Part shown: positions 48,610 to 56,610 of the stretch, one piece after another
Layout of the letters: the number at the start of each line of letters is the position of its first letter
Position numbering within the stretch: the stretch's first letter is position 1
Assembly (NCBI RefSeq): GCF_017912535.1
Contig: NZ_JAERQK010000001.1
Location: forward strand, 1 to 64,000
DNA: 64,000 bases
Source of the DNA: Motiliproteus sediminis
GTDB lineage: Bacteria; Pseudomonadota; Gammaproteobacteria; Pseudomonadales; Balneatricaceae
Direction: 5' to 3'
The notes under the pieces: generated by a model
The model's database searches: none
What the model saw: only the letters and a program-made list of their open reading frames with translations
Told to the model about the DNA's origin: nothing
Translations under genes and position numbers: made by a program

Positions 48610-50681
48610 TGCAGCTGATGCTGAAGTGGCGGTTGGGCTTCAAATTTATCTTGATCGTGGTGCTGATCCTGTCAGTGACGCTGGGGTTGAATATGTCGCT
48701 GATGCTGCGCAATCAGCAACAGTTACTGGAGGATGAGTTAATCGAACGCGGGCGGGTGCTGGGGCACTTTATCTCCTTGATCAGCCCGGAAGCGATACTC
48801 AGTTTTGACTTTCTTCGTCTTAACGAATATGCGCGTGAAGTCACCCAGCAGCGCGACGTTGTGTACGGCATTCTAGTGGACCCCCAGGGGCGGGCGATGA
48901 CCTCGTACGTGAACCTCGAAGACGCCCTGATTCGCCCCCTTGTGCCTGCCGAAGAGCAACATCCCAATCTGGGCGTGTTACTGCGCCAGTTGGACAGTCG
49001 TCCGGAGCTGATCACCATGAGCTTTCCGGTGGTGCACGATGGTCAGCCGCTGGCTCATCTGATGGTGGGTTTGAGTCGCTCGGCGTTGACCGCGCAATCG
49101 AGGCAGCAGTTACTGTATCAGTCACTGATCTACGCCACGGTTATTCTGGTTCTCAGTACCGGTATTTATCTGGTTTTTCGCTGGAATGTTCTGTTCCCGG
49201 TTCGTCGCCTGATGAACGCATCCCAGGAAGTGAGTCGCGGTGATTTCGTGCAACTGGATGTGCGCACCAAAGATGAGCTGGGCGCGCTCACGGAGACCTT
49301 CAATGCAATGGTGCGTGATATTCGGGAGGAGCGCGCCAAGCTGCATCATCAGGCCAACTACGACGTGCTGACCGACCTGCCTAACCGGATGATGGCGACC
49401 GAGCGACTGAGTTACAAAATCAGTCGTGCCCGTCGGGACGGGGAGCAACTGGCGGTACTGTTCATTGACCTTGATGATTTCAAGGTCGTCAATGACACCA
49501 TGGGCCACGCCGTGGGTGACGAACTGCTGATAGCGCTGGGCGAACGCTTCAAGTCGAGGTTGCGGGAGGTCGACACCATCGCCCGGCTGGGTGGGGATGA
49601 GTTTCTGGTGCTGTTGCCAGAGCCCGGTACTGAAGAAGAGGTCAAACAAGTGGCTACACGGCTGACGGAAACCGTCGCTGAGCCGGTGCGGCTGTTGGGG
49701 CGCGATGTATCGGTGCAGTGCAGTGTCGGCATTGCCATTTTTCCCGACGACGGCGATAACGCAGAGACGCTGATGGCGAACGCTGACAATGCCATGTATC
49801 AGGCCAAAGCGTTGCCGCGCAGTTCTGTGTGTTTCTACACCCCGGAGATGAATCGACGGGTTCAGGAGCGCTTGCAGATGGAGCAGGATCTCAACCAGGC
49901 GCTGGAGCGAGGGCAGTTTCATCTTAATTTTCAGCCGCTGGTTGAAGCCCGTGGTGGTGCCCATTTGGGTGCCGAAGTATTGCTGCGCTGGAAGCACCCG
50001 GAAAAAGGCTTTATCAGTCCGGCAGACTTTATCCCCGTGGCTGAAACCACAGGGCAGATTATCGCCATCGGAGATTGGGTGTTGGAGCGGGCGGCGGCGT
50101 TCTGGAGTGAACTGCAGCGCAGCGGCATAGAGCCCGGGTTTCTGGCAGTCAACGTGTCCCGGGTGCAATTTGGCAACGCTATCTCCAAGCGGGTTGCGGA
50201 GGTGGTGGCGGACTATCGATTGCCGCCGGGCTCGTTGGAGCTTGAACTGACGGAAAGTGTGTTGCTGGATGACGTCGAGTTGGTTAAAAGCGAACTGCGG
50301 CAGTTGCGAATGATGGGAGTTAAGCTGGCGCTGGACGACTTCGGTACCGGGTATTCATCCTTGAGTTACCTGAAGCGATTCCGTTTCGATCAGCTCAAGA
50401 TCGATCGCAGCTTTGTTTCCGGACTGCCCCACGATGCCGACAGCGCCTCACTGGTTAATGCCATTGTGGCGATGGCCCATGGTCTTGACCTGCAGGTGGT
50501 GGCCGAGGGTGTTGAAACGGTCGGGCAGCTCGAACAGATCGGGCGGTTGGGGTGCGACCTGGCCCAGGGGTTTCTGATCGCGCGGCCCATGGACGGCGCC
50601 AGCTATCGCAGCTATCTGCGCCAGCGGGATCAGCGCGCGGCTTTCTCGCCCCGTGAACAGGATGGAAATCGGCGGTCGTGA
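48609..50681 (+). CDS. Membrane GGDEF-EAL protein (c-di-GMP signalling)
   Basis: A 690-residue protein. Helix 1 at about 10-32, a periplasmic sensor domain to about 170, helix 2 (ATVILVLSTGIYLVF), HAMP, then GGDEF and EAL domains. The synthase site RLGGDEF is intact and the inhibitory I-site RxxD (REVD) sits five residues before it. The hydrolase domain reads EVL where EAL is usual, but keeps the Glu, and has NVSRVQF, ELTES, DDFGTGYSSL and VVAEGVET, so it is probably active. Start GTG 48609 is coupled (TAGTG) to the binding-protein gene, an arrangement known for SBP-sensing enzymes. Confidence 0.93.
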   Translation: MQLMLKWRLGFKFILIVVLILSVTLGLNMSLMLRNQQQLLEDELIERGRVLGHFISLISPEAILSFDFLRLNEYAREVTQQRDVVYGILVDPQGRAMTSYVNLEDALIRPLVPAEEQHPNLGVLLRQLDSRPELITMSFPVVHDGQPLAHLMVGLSRSALTAQSRQQLLYQSLIYATVILVLSTGIYLVFRWNVLFPVRRLMNASQEVSRGDFVQLDVRTKDELGALTETFNAMVRDIREERAKLHHQANYDVLTDLPNRMMATERLSYKISRARRDGEQLAVLFIDLDDFKVVNDTMGHAVGDELLIALGERFKSRLREVDTIARLGGDEFLVLLPEPGTEEEVKQVATRLTETVAEPVRLLGRDVSVQCSVGIAIFPDDGDNAETLMANADNAMYQAKALPRSSVCFYTPEMNRRVQERLQMEQDLNQALERGQFHLNFQPLVEARGGAHLGAEVLLRWKHPEKGFISPADFIPVAETTGQIIAIGDWVLERAAAFWSELQRSGIEPGFLAVNVSRVQFGNAISKRVAEVVADYRLPPGSLELELTESVLLDDVELVKSELRQLRMMGVKLALDDFGTGYSSLSYLKRFRFDQLKIDRSFVSGLPHDADSASLVNAIVAMAHGLDLQVVAEGVETVGQLEQIGRLGCDLAQGFLIARPMDGASYRSYLRQRDQRAAFSPREQDGNRRS

Positions 50682-51229
50682 ACCTGTATCGGCCCCCCTC
50701 ACTAACCACACGCTGTCGCGACTGGATGGGACAGCAGTGGGCGGTGATTGGCGGTGTGCTGGTAGTGGTGGCGATCATTGTGGTGGCACACCGTTCCGCG
50801 GAGGTGTTTCGTGTCACTACCATTGAAGAGCCGGGTTGGGAAGCGTTCAGCCGTGCGCATGCGGTGGCGGAGTTTGGCGATGATGGCTACTTCGTGCGTG
50901 CGGTCCAGCATGGCTATAACCTGTTTTTTTATACCGAAAAATACGCCTGGCGCTTTACCCGTAAACGCGCCGGCGACGGCCATAATAGCTGCGCCAGCTG
51001 TCACACCGTGGAGCAGCTGGCCTACGCCTTTGTGAACAGTGATCGGGAGGATCCGGCGCTACAGCGGCGGGTTTCGTTTGAAGAGCGTGTGATGCGTTGT
51101 TACGCCGGTCAGATGGACGGTTTTGTACCGACCCGTTACGACCCGGCGGTACGGGATCTGCGGATTCTGGCAAGGATGGTGGCGCGTCACCTCAACCTAG
51201 GCGAAGGAGCGCTGCGGGATGAAACTTGA
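50678..51229 (+). CDS. Membrane-anchored monoheme cytochrome c, SoxA/TsdA-like half
   Basis: A 183-residue cytochrome c. One membrane helix at 22-40 anchors a periplasmic domain with heme site CASCH near residue 108. Thirty-two residues on, FEERVMRCYAGQMDGF resembles the ERINGCFERSMNG segment of TsdA/SoxA, where the Cys is the distal heme ligand. His/Cys ligation is therefore likely but inferred. GTG 50678 overlaps the previous stop (GTGA), and its own stop overlaps the next ATG. It has no close named family that I recognise. Probable partner of the diheme protein at 51229. Confidence 0.82.
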   Translation: MNLYRPPSLTTRCRDWMGQQWAVIGGVLVVVAIIVVAHRSAEVFRVTTIEEPGWEAFSRAHAVAEFGDDGYFVRAVQHGYNLFFYTEKYAWRFTRKRAGDGHNSCASCHTVEQLAYAFVNSDREDPALQRRVSFEERVMRCYAGQMDGFVPTRYDPAVRDLRILARMVARHLNLGEGALRDET

Positions 51230-52308
51230 TGTTGTCGAACCTGTTTCGTATCAAGTGGGTGCGCATCAGCACCATTATCACGTTGCTTGCCGGCTTCTAT
51301 TTTGCGGCGGTGGTCGCGCATCAGCAGCGGGCCGCTCAACGTGAACAACCGGTTCTGCTGACGGATAACTGCCGTGCAAAACTGAGTCGTTACGGTCTAG
51401 AAGGCGGCGAGTATTATCGTTCGCCGTACCGCCGTGATCCCGGGACCATGGTTCCTGTACGGCGGGGCTACAGTGTGGCCGATATCCGGGCGATCGAGCG
51501 AGGATGCGTGATCATCGACGACCTTCAGGGGGAGCAGGCGCAGGCCTCGATCGAACGTTGGAATGCGACCCGGTTTGTCCGCGGGCAGCAGACCAGCTGT
51601 GATCATTGTCACCAAGGCGTAGGGGATAAGCAGGGCGCGGATGGACGCCCCCAGATTGGCTCCCTCAGTCTGGGGGCGTCATGGGTGATGGCGGATATGT
51701 ACGACCGCTTTACCGGTTTGCTGCTGCCGTTCGAGCTTCGGCAGATGCAATGCTTTATCAATTCGTCCAACGGTTTTAAGCCCAATATCGCCGACGATCT
51801 GATCCGCGATGTGACCGCCTACTCGCGCTTCCTGTCCGCCGCATTGGATCTGCGTATCGGTCAGCGCTATCCGGAACAGGGGATCGATGAGGTCACCGTC
51901 AGTCAGACCCTCAAGCGCGGTGATGACTACGTTCGCGGCGAAGCCCTGTACCGGCAGAAATGTGCGCGCTGTCACGGTGCCCAGGGACAGGGACTGCGGC
52001 AGGACGGGCGCACTCTGGTGCCCGCAGTTGCCGGCCCCGATGCGTTCAACCTGCAGTCGCGTAATAACTTTTCTTTTGTTTCTACCATATTGCCAGGGTT
52101 TATCTGTCGCAACATGCCGCTTGGCGAGGAGGGCTCGCTGGAGCCGCAGCAGTGCCGCGACATCGCTTTCTTTGTCAGCAACCTGCCACGCCCGGCGGGG
52201 GATAAGCAGGGGCCTCTTCGCGCGGCCTGGCAGCAGCTGATGATGCACGGGATGCCTCCCTTGGTAGGCCTGATGTCCGAGCTCACGCACGGGACGGGAG
52301 CACCGTAA
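51229..52308 (+). CDS. Diheme cytochrome c, thiosulfate dehydrogenase (TsdA)-like
   Basis: A 359-residue periplasmic diheme cytochrome with an N-terminal helix that may stay as an anchor. Domain 1 has heme site CDHCH and, 47 residues on, RQMQCFINSSNG, the counterpart of TsdA's INGCFERSMNG (His/Cys heme). Domain 2 has CARCHGAQGQG, then PDAFN, and CRNMPLG with a Met ligand, close to TsdA's PDSFN and HNMPLG. Oxidation of thiosulfate to tetrathionate, or the reverse, is the family reaction; the substrate here is not proven. Two extra Cys occur in domain 2. Three bases before the SulP gene. Confidence 0.83.
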   Translation: MLSNLFRIKWVRISTIITLLAGFYFAAVVAHQQRAAQREQPVLLTDNCRAKLSRYGLEGGEYYRSPYRRDPGTMVPVRRGYSVADIRAIERGCVIIDDLQGEQAQASIERWNATRFVRGQQTSCDHCHQGVGDKQGADGRPQIGSLSLGASWVMADMYDRFTGLLLPFELRQMQCFINSSNGFKPNIADDLIRDVTAYSRFLSAALDLRIGQRYPEQGIDEVTVSQTLKRGDDYVRGEALYRQKCARCHGAQGQGLRQDGRTLVPAVAGPDAFNLQSRNNFSFVSTILPGFICRNMPLGEEGSLEPQQCRDIAFFVSNLPRPAGDKQGPLRAAWQQLMMHGMPPLVGLMSELTHGTGAP

Positions 52309-52310
52309 CG

Positions 52311-53873
52311 ATGAATATGGCGATTAATCCTGATAGCCTCCGGCCGGTCGCCGCGGACCTCAAGCGGGATCTGCTGGTGGGGCTTACCCTGGCTGTACTG
52401 GTGATTCCGCAGGCGATCGCGTTTTCCACCGCATTGGCCGGTTTGCCGCCGTACTTCGGTATCTACGCAGCGATCTGGGGAACCCTGTTTACCGCATTAC
52501 TCAACCGCTCGCCGGTGTTTCATGGAGGTCCCAACAGCGCCATGTCCGCGGTGATAGGGGTCACTCTGTTGCCGGTGGCGCCGCAGTTCGGAGCTGATTA
52601 TATCGGCTACGCGCTGACGTTGATCATGATTGCCGGCTTGATCCAGTTGCTGTTCTTTCTGATTCGACCGCTGGGGCGTCTGCTGGACTTTCTCAGTGAG
52701 CCGGTGGTCAACGGTATGATCTGTGGCATCGGGTTGTTTCTGATCTTCAAGTCGATGACCGGTTTTGCCGGATTGCCGGTCAACACCGAGGTGGAGTGGC
52801 CGTTGTGGATCGCATGGCAAACCTTCATGGCGGTGCTGGAGATAGGCAATCTGTATGCCATTCAGATAGGGTTGGTGACGCTGGGTACCATTCTGTGCGC
52901 CCGCCAATTTAGTCGCTTGCGTAACGTCTCAATACTGGTGGGGATCGTGGTGGGAACGCTCTATTCCGAGTGGCTCAATCATCGCTACGGGCTGGAGAAC
53001 ACGCTGGTGGAACAGACCGCTGACTTCTCCTCTCTGGGGCTGGTGTACCCCTCATTGCCACTGTTTAGTCAGGAGGCGATACCAGACATCATTGCTATCT
53101 TGCCCGGCGCGGTTACCCTGGCACTGTTAGGGCTTTTTCAGACCGTGGCCGCGATGCGGCGGATCAACCGTCAACGCGGTACCTTCATCGACAGCCGCAA
53201 CGGCATATTTGCCGACGGGGTCAGCAATGCCCTGTTACCGCTGCTGTCCTCGCTCCCTACCTGTGCCTCCTTCAACCGAATGTCGGTGATGCAGAACATG
53301 GGCGCGACCAGCCGCCTGGCCGCGATCTCTTCAGCTCTTTTCCTGTTGTTGATGATGCTGTTTGTCGCCGACTGGATCGCCATTATTCCGATTCCCGCGA
53401 TGGCCGCAACGATCATGGTAGTGGGCGCCAATATGATCAAATGGGACGAGATTCGCTACCATTTCAACAACAGGCCGGAGGCGGTCGTGTTTGTGGCGTC
53501 ATTTGTTTCCGTGCATCTGTTTGGTCTGTTTGGCGCGGTTGTGACCGGAGCACTGTTGGCGCTGGCCTACGCCAAATGGGAGAAAGCTCATCCCAGAATA
53601 CAGCTGCAGAACAATGTACTGAGAATCAAGGGCAATATTTACTACGGCTCGTTGCCGGTGATCGAAGGCACGTTCCATCAGGCGGCGCGGCGTTATAGTG
53701 AGTTGGTCCTGGATTTCTCTCAGGTCCATCATATCGACCCCGAGGGGATCCGGTGGCTGGTGTCAGTCAAGGATTTGCCTGAGGTTACCTTGATCGACCG
53801 CCGTTCCGGAGGTGAGCGTCGCCAGGGAGGGCGTTCGCGCCGTTCGGACCGTCGCCGTGAGGTCTGTCTGTAA
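52311..53873 (+). CDS. SulP-family anion transporter with STAS domain
   Basis: An inner-membrane anion transporter (520 residues, roughly twelve helices). Signature blocks: GLTLAVLVIPQAIAFSTALAGLPPYFGIYAA near the start and FHGGPNSAMSAV, both typical of SulP. A C-terminal STAS domain (LVLDFSQVHHIDPEGIRWL) has a highly basic tail (GGERRQGGRSRRSDRRRE). Sulfate is the commonest substrate, though bicarbonate and other anions are carried by relatives. Last gene of the five-gene operon; no clear terminator follows. Confidence 0.93.
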   Translation: MNMAINPDSLRPVAADLKRDLLVGLTLAVLVIPQAIAFSTALAGLPPYFGIYAAIWGTLFTALLNRSPVFHGGPNSAMSAVIGVTLLPVAPQFGADYIGYALTLIMIAGLIQLLFFLIRPLGRLLDFLSEPVVNGMICGIGLFLIFKSMTGFAGLPVNTEVEWPLWIAWQTFMAVLEIGNLYAIQIGLVTLGTILCARQFSRLRNVSILVGIVVGTLYSEWLNHRYGLENTLVEQTADFSSLGLVYPSLPLFSQEAIPDIIAILPGAVTLALLGLFQTVAAMRRINRQRGTFIDSRNGIFADGVSNALLPLLSSLPTCASFNRMSVMQNMGATSRLAAISSALFLLLMMLFVADWIAIIPIPAMAATIMVVGANMIKWDEIRYHFNNRPEAVVFVASFVSVHLFGLFGAVVTGALLALAYAKWEKAHPRIQLQNNVLRIKGNIYYGSLPVIEGTFHQAARRYSELVLDFSQVHHIDPEGIRWLVSVKDLPEVTLIDRRSGGERRQGGRSRRSDRRREVCL

Positions 53874-54344
53874 CCCATTAAGGCAGGTTGAGTGGGGCGG
53901 TTGTTGAAGGCTGATCAGGTACCCATATAGTCTGTTGTGCGGTGCGGTAGGGTTGCTCACAGAGAGCGAGGCTGTGCCACGGGACCACGAATGTTAAGGG
54001 TTTGCGACAGGTACCCACAATGCCTGTGGATAAACCTGTGCATTCATTCTTTGTAAGCGCTCTCAGGCCCCGCTATTACGTTCTTGGTTACAGATTGGTT
54101 AAAAAACGATCAGTTCTTTTAGTTGCAATAAAAACAATAGCTTGTGTCCTATTGTAGGGATATGTCAATCGCTCTTAGTTGTGATTTTGCTGATATGCCA
54201 AGCCCTGGTTGGATGCACCTAGTTTGTGCATAAATTTCATTGTCAAGACTTGACCTGAGGCCCGTTATCCTTTCGCCGCACAGACAGCGACTCACCCTTT
54301 GGGTAGCATCTGCTCAGCCGTTTTTATCCCGATTGAGTTAAGGA
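53874..54344. other. Non-coding region with DnaA-box-like sites
   Basis: No credible gene in 471 bases. Two consensus DnaA boxes, TTATCCACA (54025-54033) and TTATGCACA (54225-54233), lie exactly 200 bases apart, both on the minus strand. A weaker box, TGTGCATTC on the plus strand, is at 54037-54045. An AT-rich stretch between them includes GATCAGTTCTTTT (54108-54120), 12 of 13 to the E. coli origin 13-mer consensus. Against an origin: no origin-type neighbour genes (dnaA, rpmH, mnmG) and no change in gene orientation. Titration site, promoter region or chance are all possible. Confidence 0.4.
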
Positions 54345-55013
54345 ATGACTGCCCGACCCGACCCCTTCCCCGTGTGTGCGCTTTGCAGGAAGCCAAGCGT
54401 CACCCAGCCAGCTGCGGCTTCGTCGCCACTGCCGGTGGCGGACCTCGATACCCGTGGCTCGCCACGATTCTCTCAATACCGGCTGTCCTATTGCGATAGT
54501 TGTGGTTACTGTGCCTACCGGTTGGATCGCGGTGGCCGATTAGAGAGCCAGTGGGTGGCCAGCAAACCCTATCGCGGGCAGTTGCATGACCCCAGCTTTC
54601 CGGGACTGGCCAATCGTTATCTTTGTATGGATATGATCGCCCAGGCGCAGCAGCAGTGGTCCAGTTCGTTCTGGTCCTGTGTCCAGGCGGCGTGGGTCTG
54701 TGATGATCAGGGTGAGGCAGTACGTGCCCGTGATTGCCGCTTATGGGCGCTCAACCGGATGGGCCAGGCGCAGGCGGCCGGAGAGGCGATTACATCGCAA
54801 CCCGGCTCCGATGTGCTGCTACGCCTTGACCTGCTGCGACGTTCGCAACGCTTCTCTCAGGCGATCCGACTGCTGGAGCGCTATGGACACACCGTGTCCG
54901 AGCCCATGCTGGAGCGGATTCTGGCTTACCAATCGCAGTTGATCCGCCAGCGCAATGATCGCCGCCACAATCTGGCCGACATGGAGCGTTGGGAGCGAGC
55001 TGTTGCTCAGTGA
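54345..55013 (+). CDS. DUF2225-like protein with zinc-ribbon cysteines
   Basis: A 222-residue cytoplasmic protein. CALC near residue 11 and CDSCGYCAY near 50 form a likely zinc site, resembling the start of DUF2225 proteins. The remainder is helical, TPR-like in feel (QAQQQWSSSFWSCVQAAWVCDDQGE), ending in a basic helix. AAGGA precedes the ATG. Function unknown. It shares 7 bases with the convergent DUF2892 gene. Confidence 0.78.
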   Translation: MTARPDPFPVCALCRKPSVTQPAAASSPLPVADLDTRGSPRFSQYRLSYCDSCGYCAYRLDRGGRLESQWVASKPYRGQLHDPSFPGLANRYLCMDMIAQAQQQWSSSFWSCVQAAWVCDDQGEAVRARDCRLWALNRMGQAQAAGEAITSQPGSDVLLRLDLLRRSQRFSQAIRLLERYGHTVSEPMLERILAYQSQLIRQRNDRRHNLADMERWERAVAQ

Positions 55014-55222
55014 CCGCGCAGCGCGCACTCGCGCTCCGAGGGGATCCCCAGCTTCTTGAATATCCACGTCGCCGGGCAGAAGCCGGTAAAGCTGTTCTGG
55101 ATCAGATTGGCACCGATAAACAGGGTAAACCAGTAAAAGTTCGGGTGGACCCACTGGGTTAGGGCCACAGATACCAGCACCATGATGCCGGCAAAAAGAT
55201 AAAGGGCGCGTTCTCTGGTCAT
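55007..55222 (-). CDS. DUF2892 small membrane protein
   Basis: A 71-residue inner-membrane protein of the YgaP-type DUF2892 family. Two helices (LYLFAGIMVLVSVALTQWV and FYWFTLFIGANLIQNSF) are followed by GFCPATWIFKKLGI, the family's conserved Cys motif. Such proteins often go with sulfide/persulfide handling genes. ATG 55222 with AGGAG upstream is chosen. An AT-rich palindrome lies 40 bases before it. Confidence 0.9.
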   Translation of the reverse strand: MTRERALYLFAGIMVLVSVALTQWVHPNFYWFTLFIGANLIQNSFTGFCPATWIFKKLGIPSERECALRGH

Positions 55223-55261
55223 TGCTGTGCTCCTGTAGCGCAATTATCGATCAATTGTAAA

Positions 55262-55275
55262 TTAGATATATCTAA
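55262..55275. promoter_or_regulatory. 14-bp palindrome between DUF2892 and nudC
   Basis: TTAGATATATCTAA is perfectly symmetric and AT-rich, the style of an ArsR-family repressor operator. It sits in the divergent promoter region, 40 bases from DUF2892 and 82 from nudC. No such regulator gene is in the window. Confidence 0.45.
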
Positions 55276-55356
55276 ATTAAAAGTGCCGGTGTAGGTCTAG
55301 AGGAGCAGCGGGCTGTCTGTTATCGTGCCCGTGAATTGAATAGGCGGAGACTATGG

Positions 55357-56115
55357 ATGACCAGCGAGCGCTACCTTTGGTTTGTCGGAGACCGGCTCGT
55401 CGTGGATGCCGAAGGCAACTACCTGCATGACCAGCCCGCCGAGCAGGCACGCTTTACGTTGCCGGTCAGCCGTGCCGGCGATGATCCCGCCCTGTGGCTT
55501 TGCTCGCTCGACTCCGACGGCCCTGTGACGCCCTCCTGCCGGAGCGAATCCTTGCGTGCGCTGCTTGGCAACGCCGACGAGGGCGAGTTTGCCCGTCTGT
55601 CGCGCGCCGCTCAGCTGAATACCTGGCACCGTCATCACCGTTTTTGTAGTCGCTGTGGTGCACCCACCCGGCTGCACAATGATGATCTGGCGGCCCACTG
55701 CGATCAGTGCAACTACGCCCAGTATCCGCGTATATCTCCCTGCATCATCGTATTGATCCGCGACGGAGAACGCTGCCTGCTGGCCCATGCCGCTCATTAC
55801 GGTCCGGGTCGATACAGCACGCTGGCCGGTTTTATCGAAGCCGGTGAAACCGCCGAAGAGGCGGTGCGTCGAGAGGTGAAAGAAGAGGTTGGGGTTGACG
55901 TTGACAATGTTCGCTATGCGTTCAGCCAATCCTGGCCGTTCCCGCATGCGCTGATGCTGGGCTTTTACGCCGACTACGCGGGTGGCGAGATCACCCCGGA
56001 CGGGGTTGAAATCCTCGATGCGCAGTGGTTTGGCAAGCAGCCGCTGCCGGACCTGCCACCGCCGTTTACCATTTCACGACGGCTGATTGATGGTTTTCTT
56101 GCCAGTCTGGATTAA
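55357..56115 (+). CDS. nudC: NADH pyrophosphatase / NAD-cap decapping enzyme
   Basis: Splits NAD(H) into NMN(H) and AMP and removes NAD caps from RNA. The 252-residue protein has the zinc ribbon CSRCGAPTRL ... CDQCNY, the Nudix box GFIEAGETAEEAVRREVKEEVG-type (near residue 165), and SQSWPFP, the NudC signature. ATG 55357 with GGAG upstream is chosen over TTG 55336. The 3' end overlaps the convergent SCP2 gene by 4 bases. Confidence 0.94.
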   Translation: MTSERYLWFVGDRLVVDAEGNYLHDQPAEQARFTLPVSRAGDDPALWLCSLDSDGPVTPSCRSESLRALLGNADEGEFARLSRAAQLNTWHRHHRFCSRCGAPTRLHNDDLAAHCDQCNYAQYPRISPCIIVLIRDGERCLLAHAAHYGPGRYSTLAGFIEAGETAEEAVRREVKEEVGVDVDNVRYAFSQSWPFPHALMLGFYADYAGGEITPDGVEILDAQWFGKQPLPDLPPPFTISRRLIDGFLASLD

Positions 56116-56426
56116 CGCTTAAACAAGCTGCCGAGGCGGGTGGCCAACATCACATTGCCTTCGGCCCGCAACCGGCCGCTGAAGAAAGCACTGGTGCCGC
56201 CAAGCTCGCCGTCGATGATATCGACGAAAGTGTCGCCATCCATGATCAGCGTGACATCCGGGTCATCATGCTCGCCGGCGATGACCTCGCAGCAGCCATC
56301 GGCAATGCAGATGACCCAGGGTGTACCATCCTCGATGTCGATCTGAAAGTTTGCGTGCAGGTCGCCCGCCTGGTCAGGTTGGAATTTGGTTGCCAGTTTG
56401 TGCATTACTTCGGTGACACGGCTCAT
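56112..56426 (-). CDS. SCP2 sterol-binding-domain protein
   Basis: A 104-residue single SCP2 domain: VICIADGCCEVIAGEHDDPDVTLIMDG followed by FVDIIDGELGGTSAFFSGRLRAEGNV, the typical lipid-pocket strands and helix. It probably binds acyl-CoA or another lipid. ATG 56426 with AGGAAC upstream gives the normal domain length; the frame stays open to 56660 but that part looks non-coding. Confidence 0.9.
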   Translation of the reverse strand: MSRVTEVMHKLATKFQPDQAGDLHANFQIDIEDGTPWVICIADGCCEVIAGEHDDPDVTLIMDGDTFVDIIDGELGGTSAFFSGRLRAEGNVMLATRLGSLFKR

Positions 56427-56610
56427 GAACGCGGTTCCTGCCAGCTGCAATTGAAACGAAGGAGCATGATAACAGCCTGTCGCGGAGACTGGCATCCTGG
56501 TGCGGTACTGTCTGATTTGGAAGCAAAATGAACCCCCTGCGCCTGGCACTGTCCATCTGCTACAATCCGGCGGATGTATTCCCCCATGAGCCCTTAACAC
56601 CGGAGGCTGT

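Noticed and set aside
53874-54344. Chromosomal replication origin as a firm call
   Set aside because: DnaA-like boxes alone are not enough; flanking genes are not origin neighbours and gene direction does not switch here.
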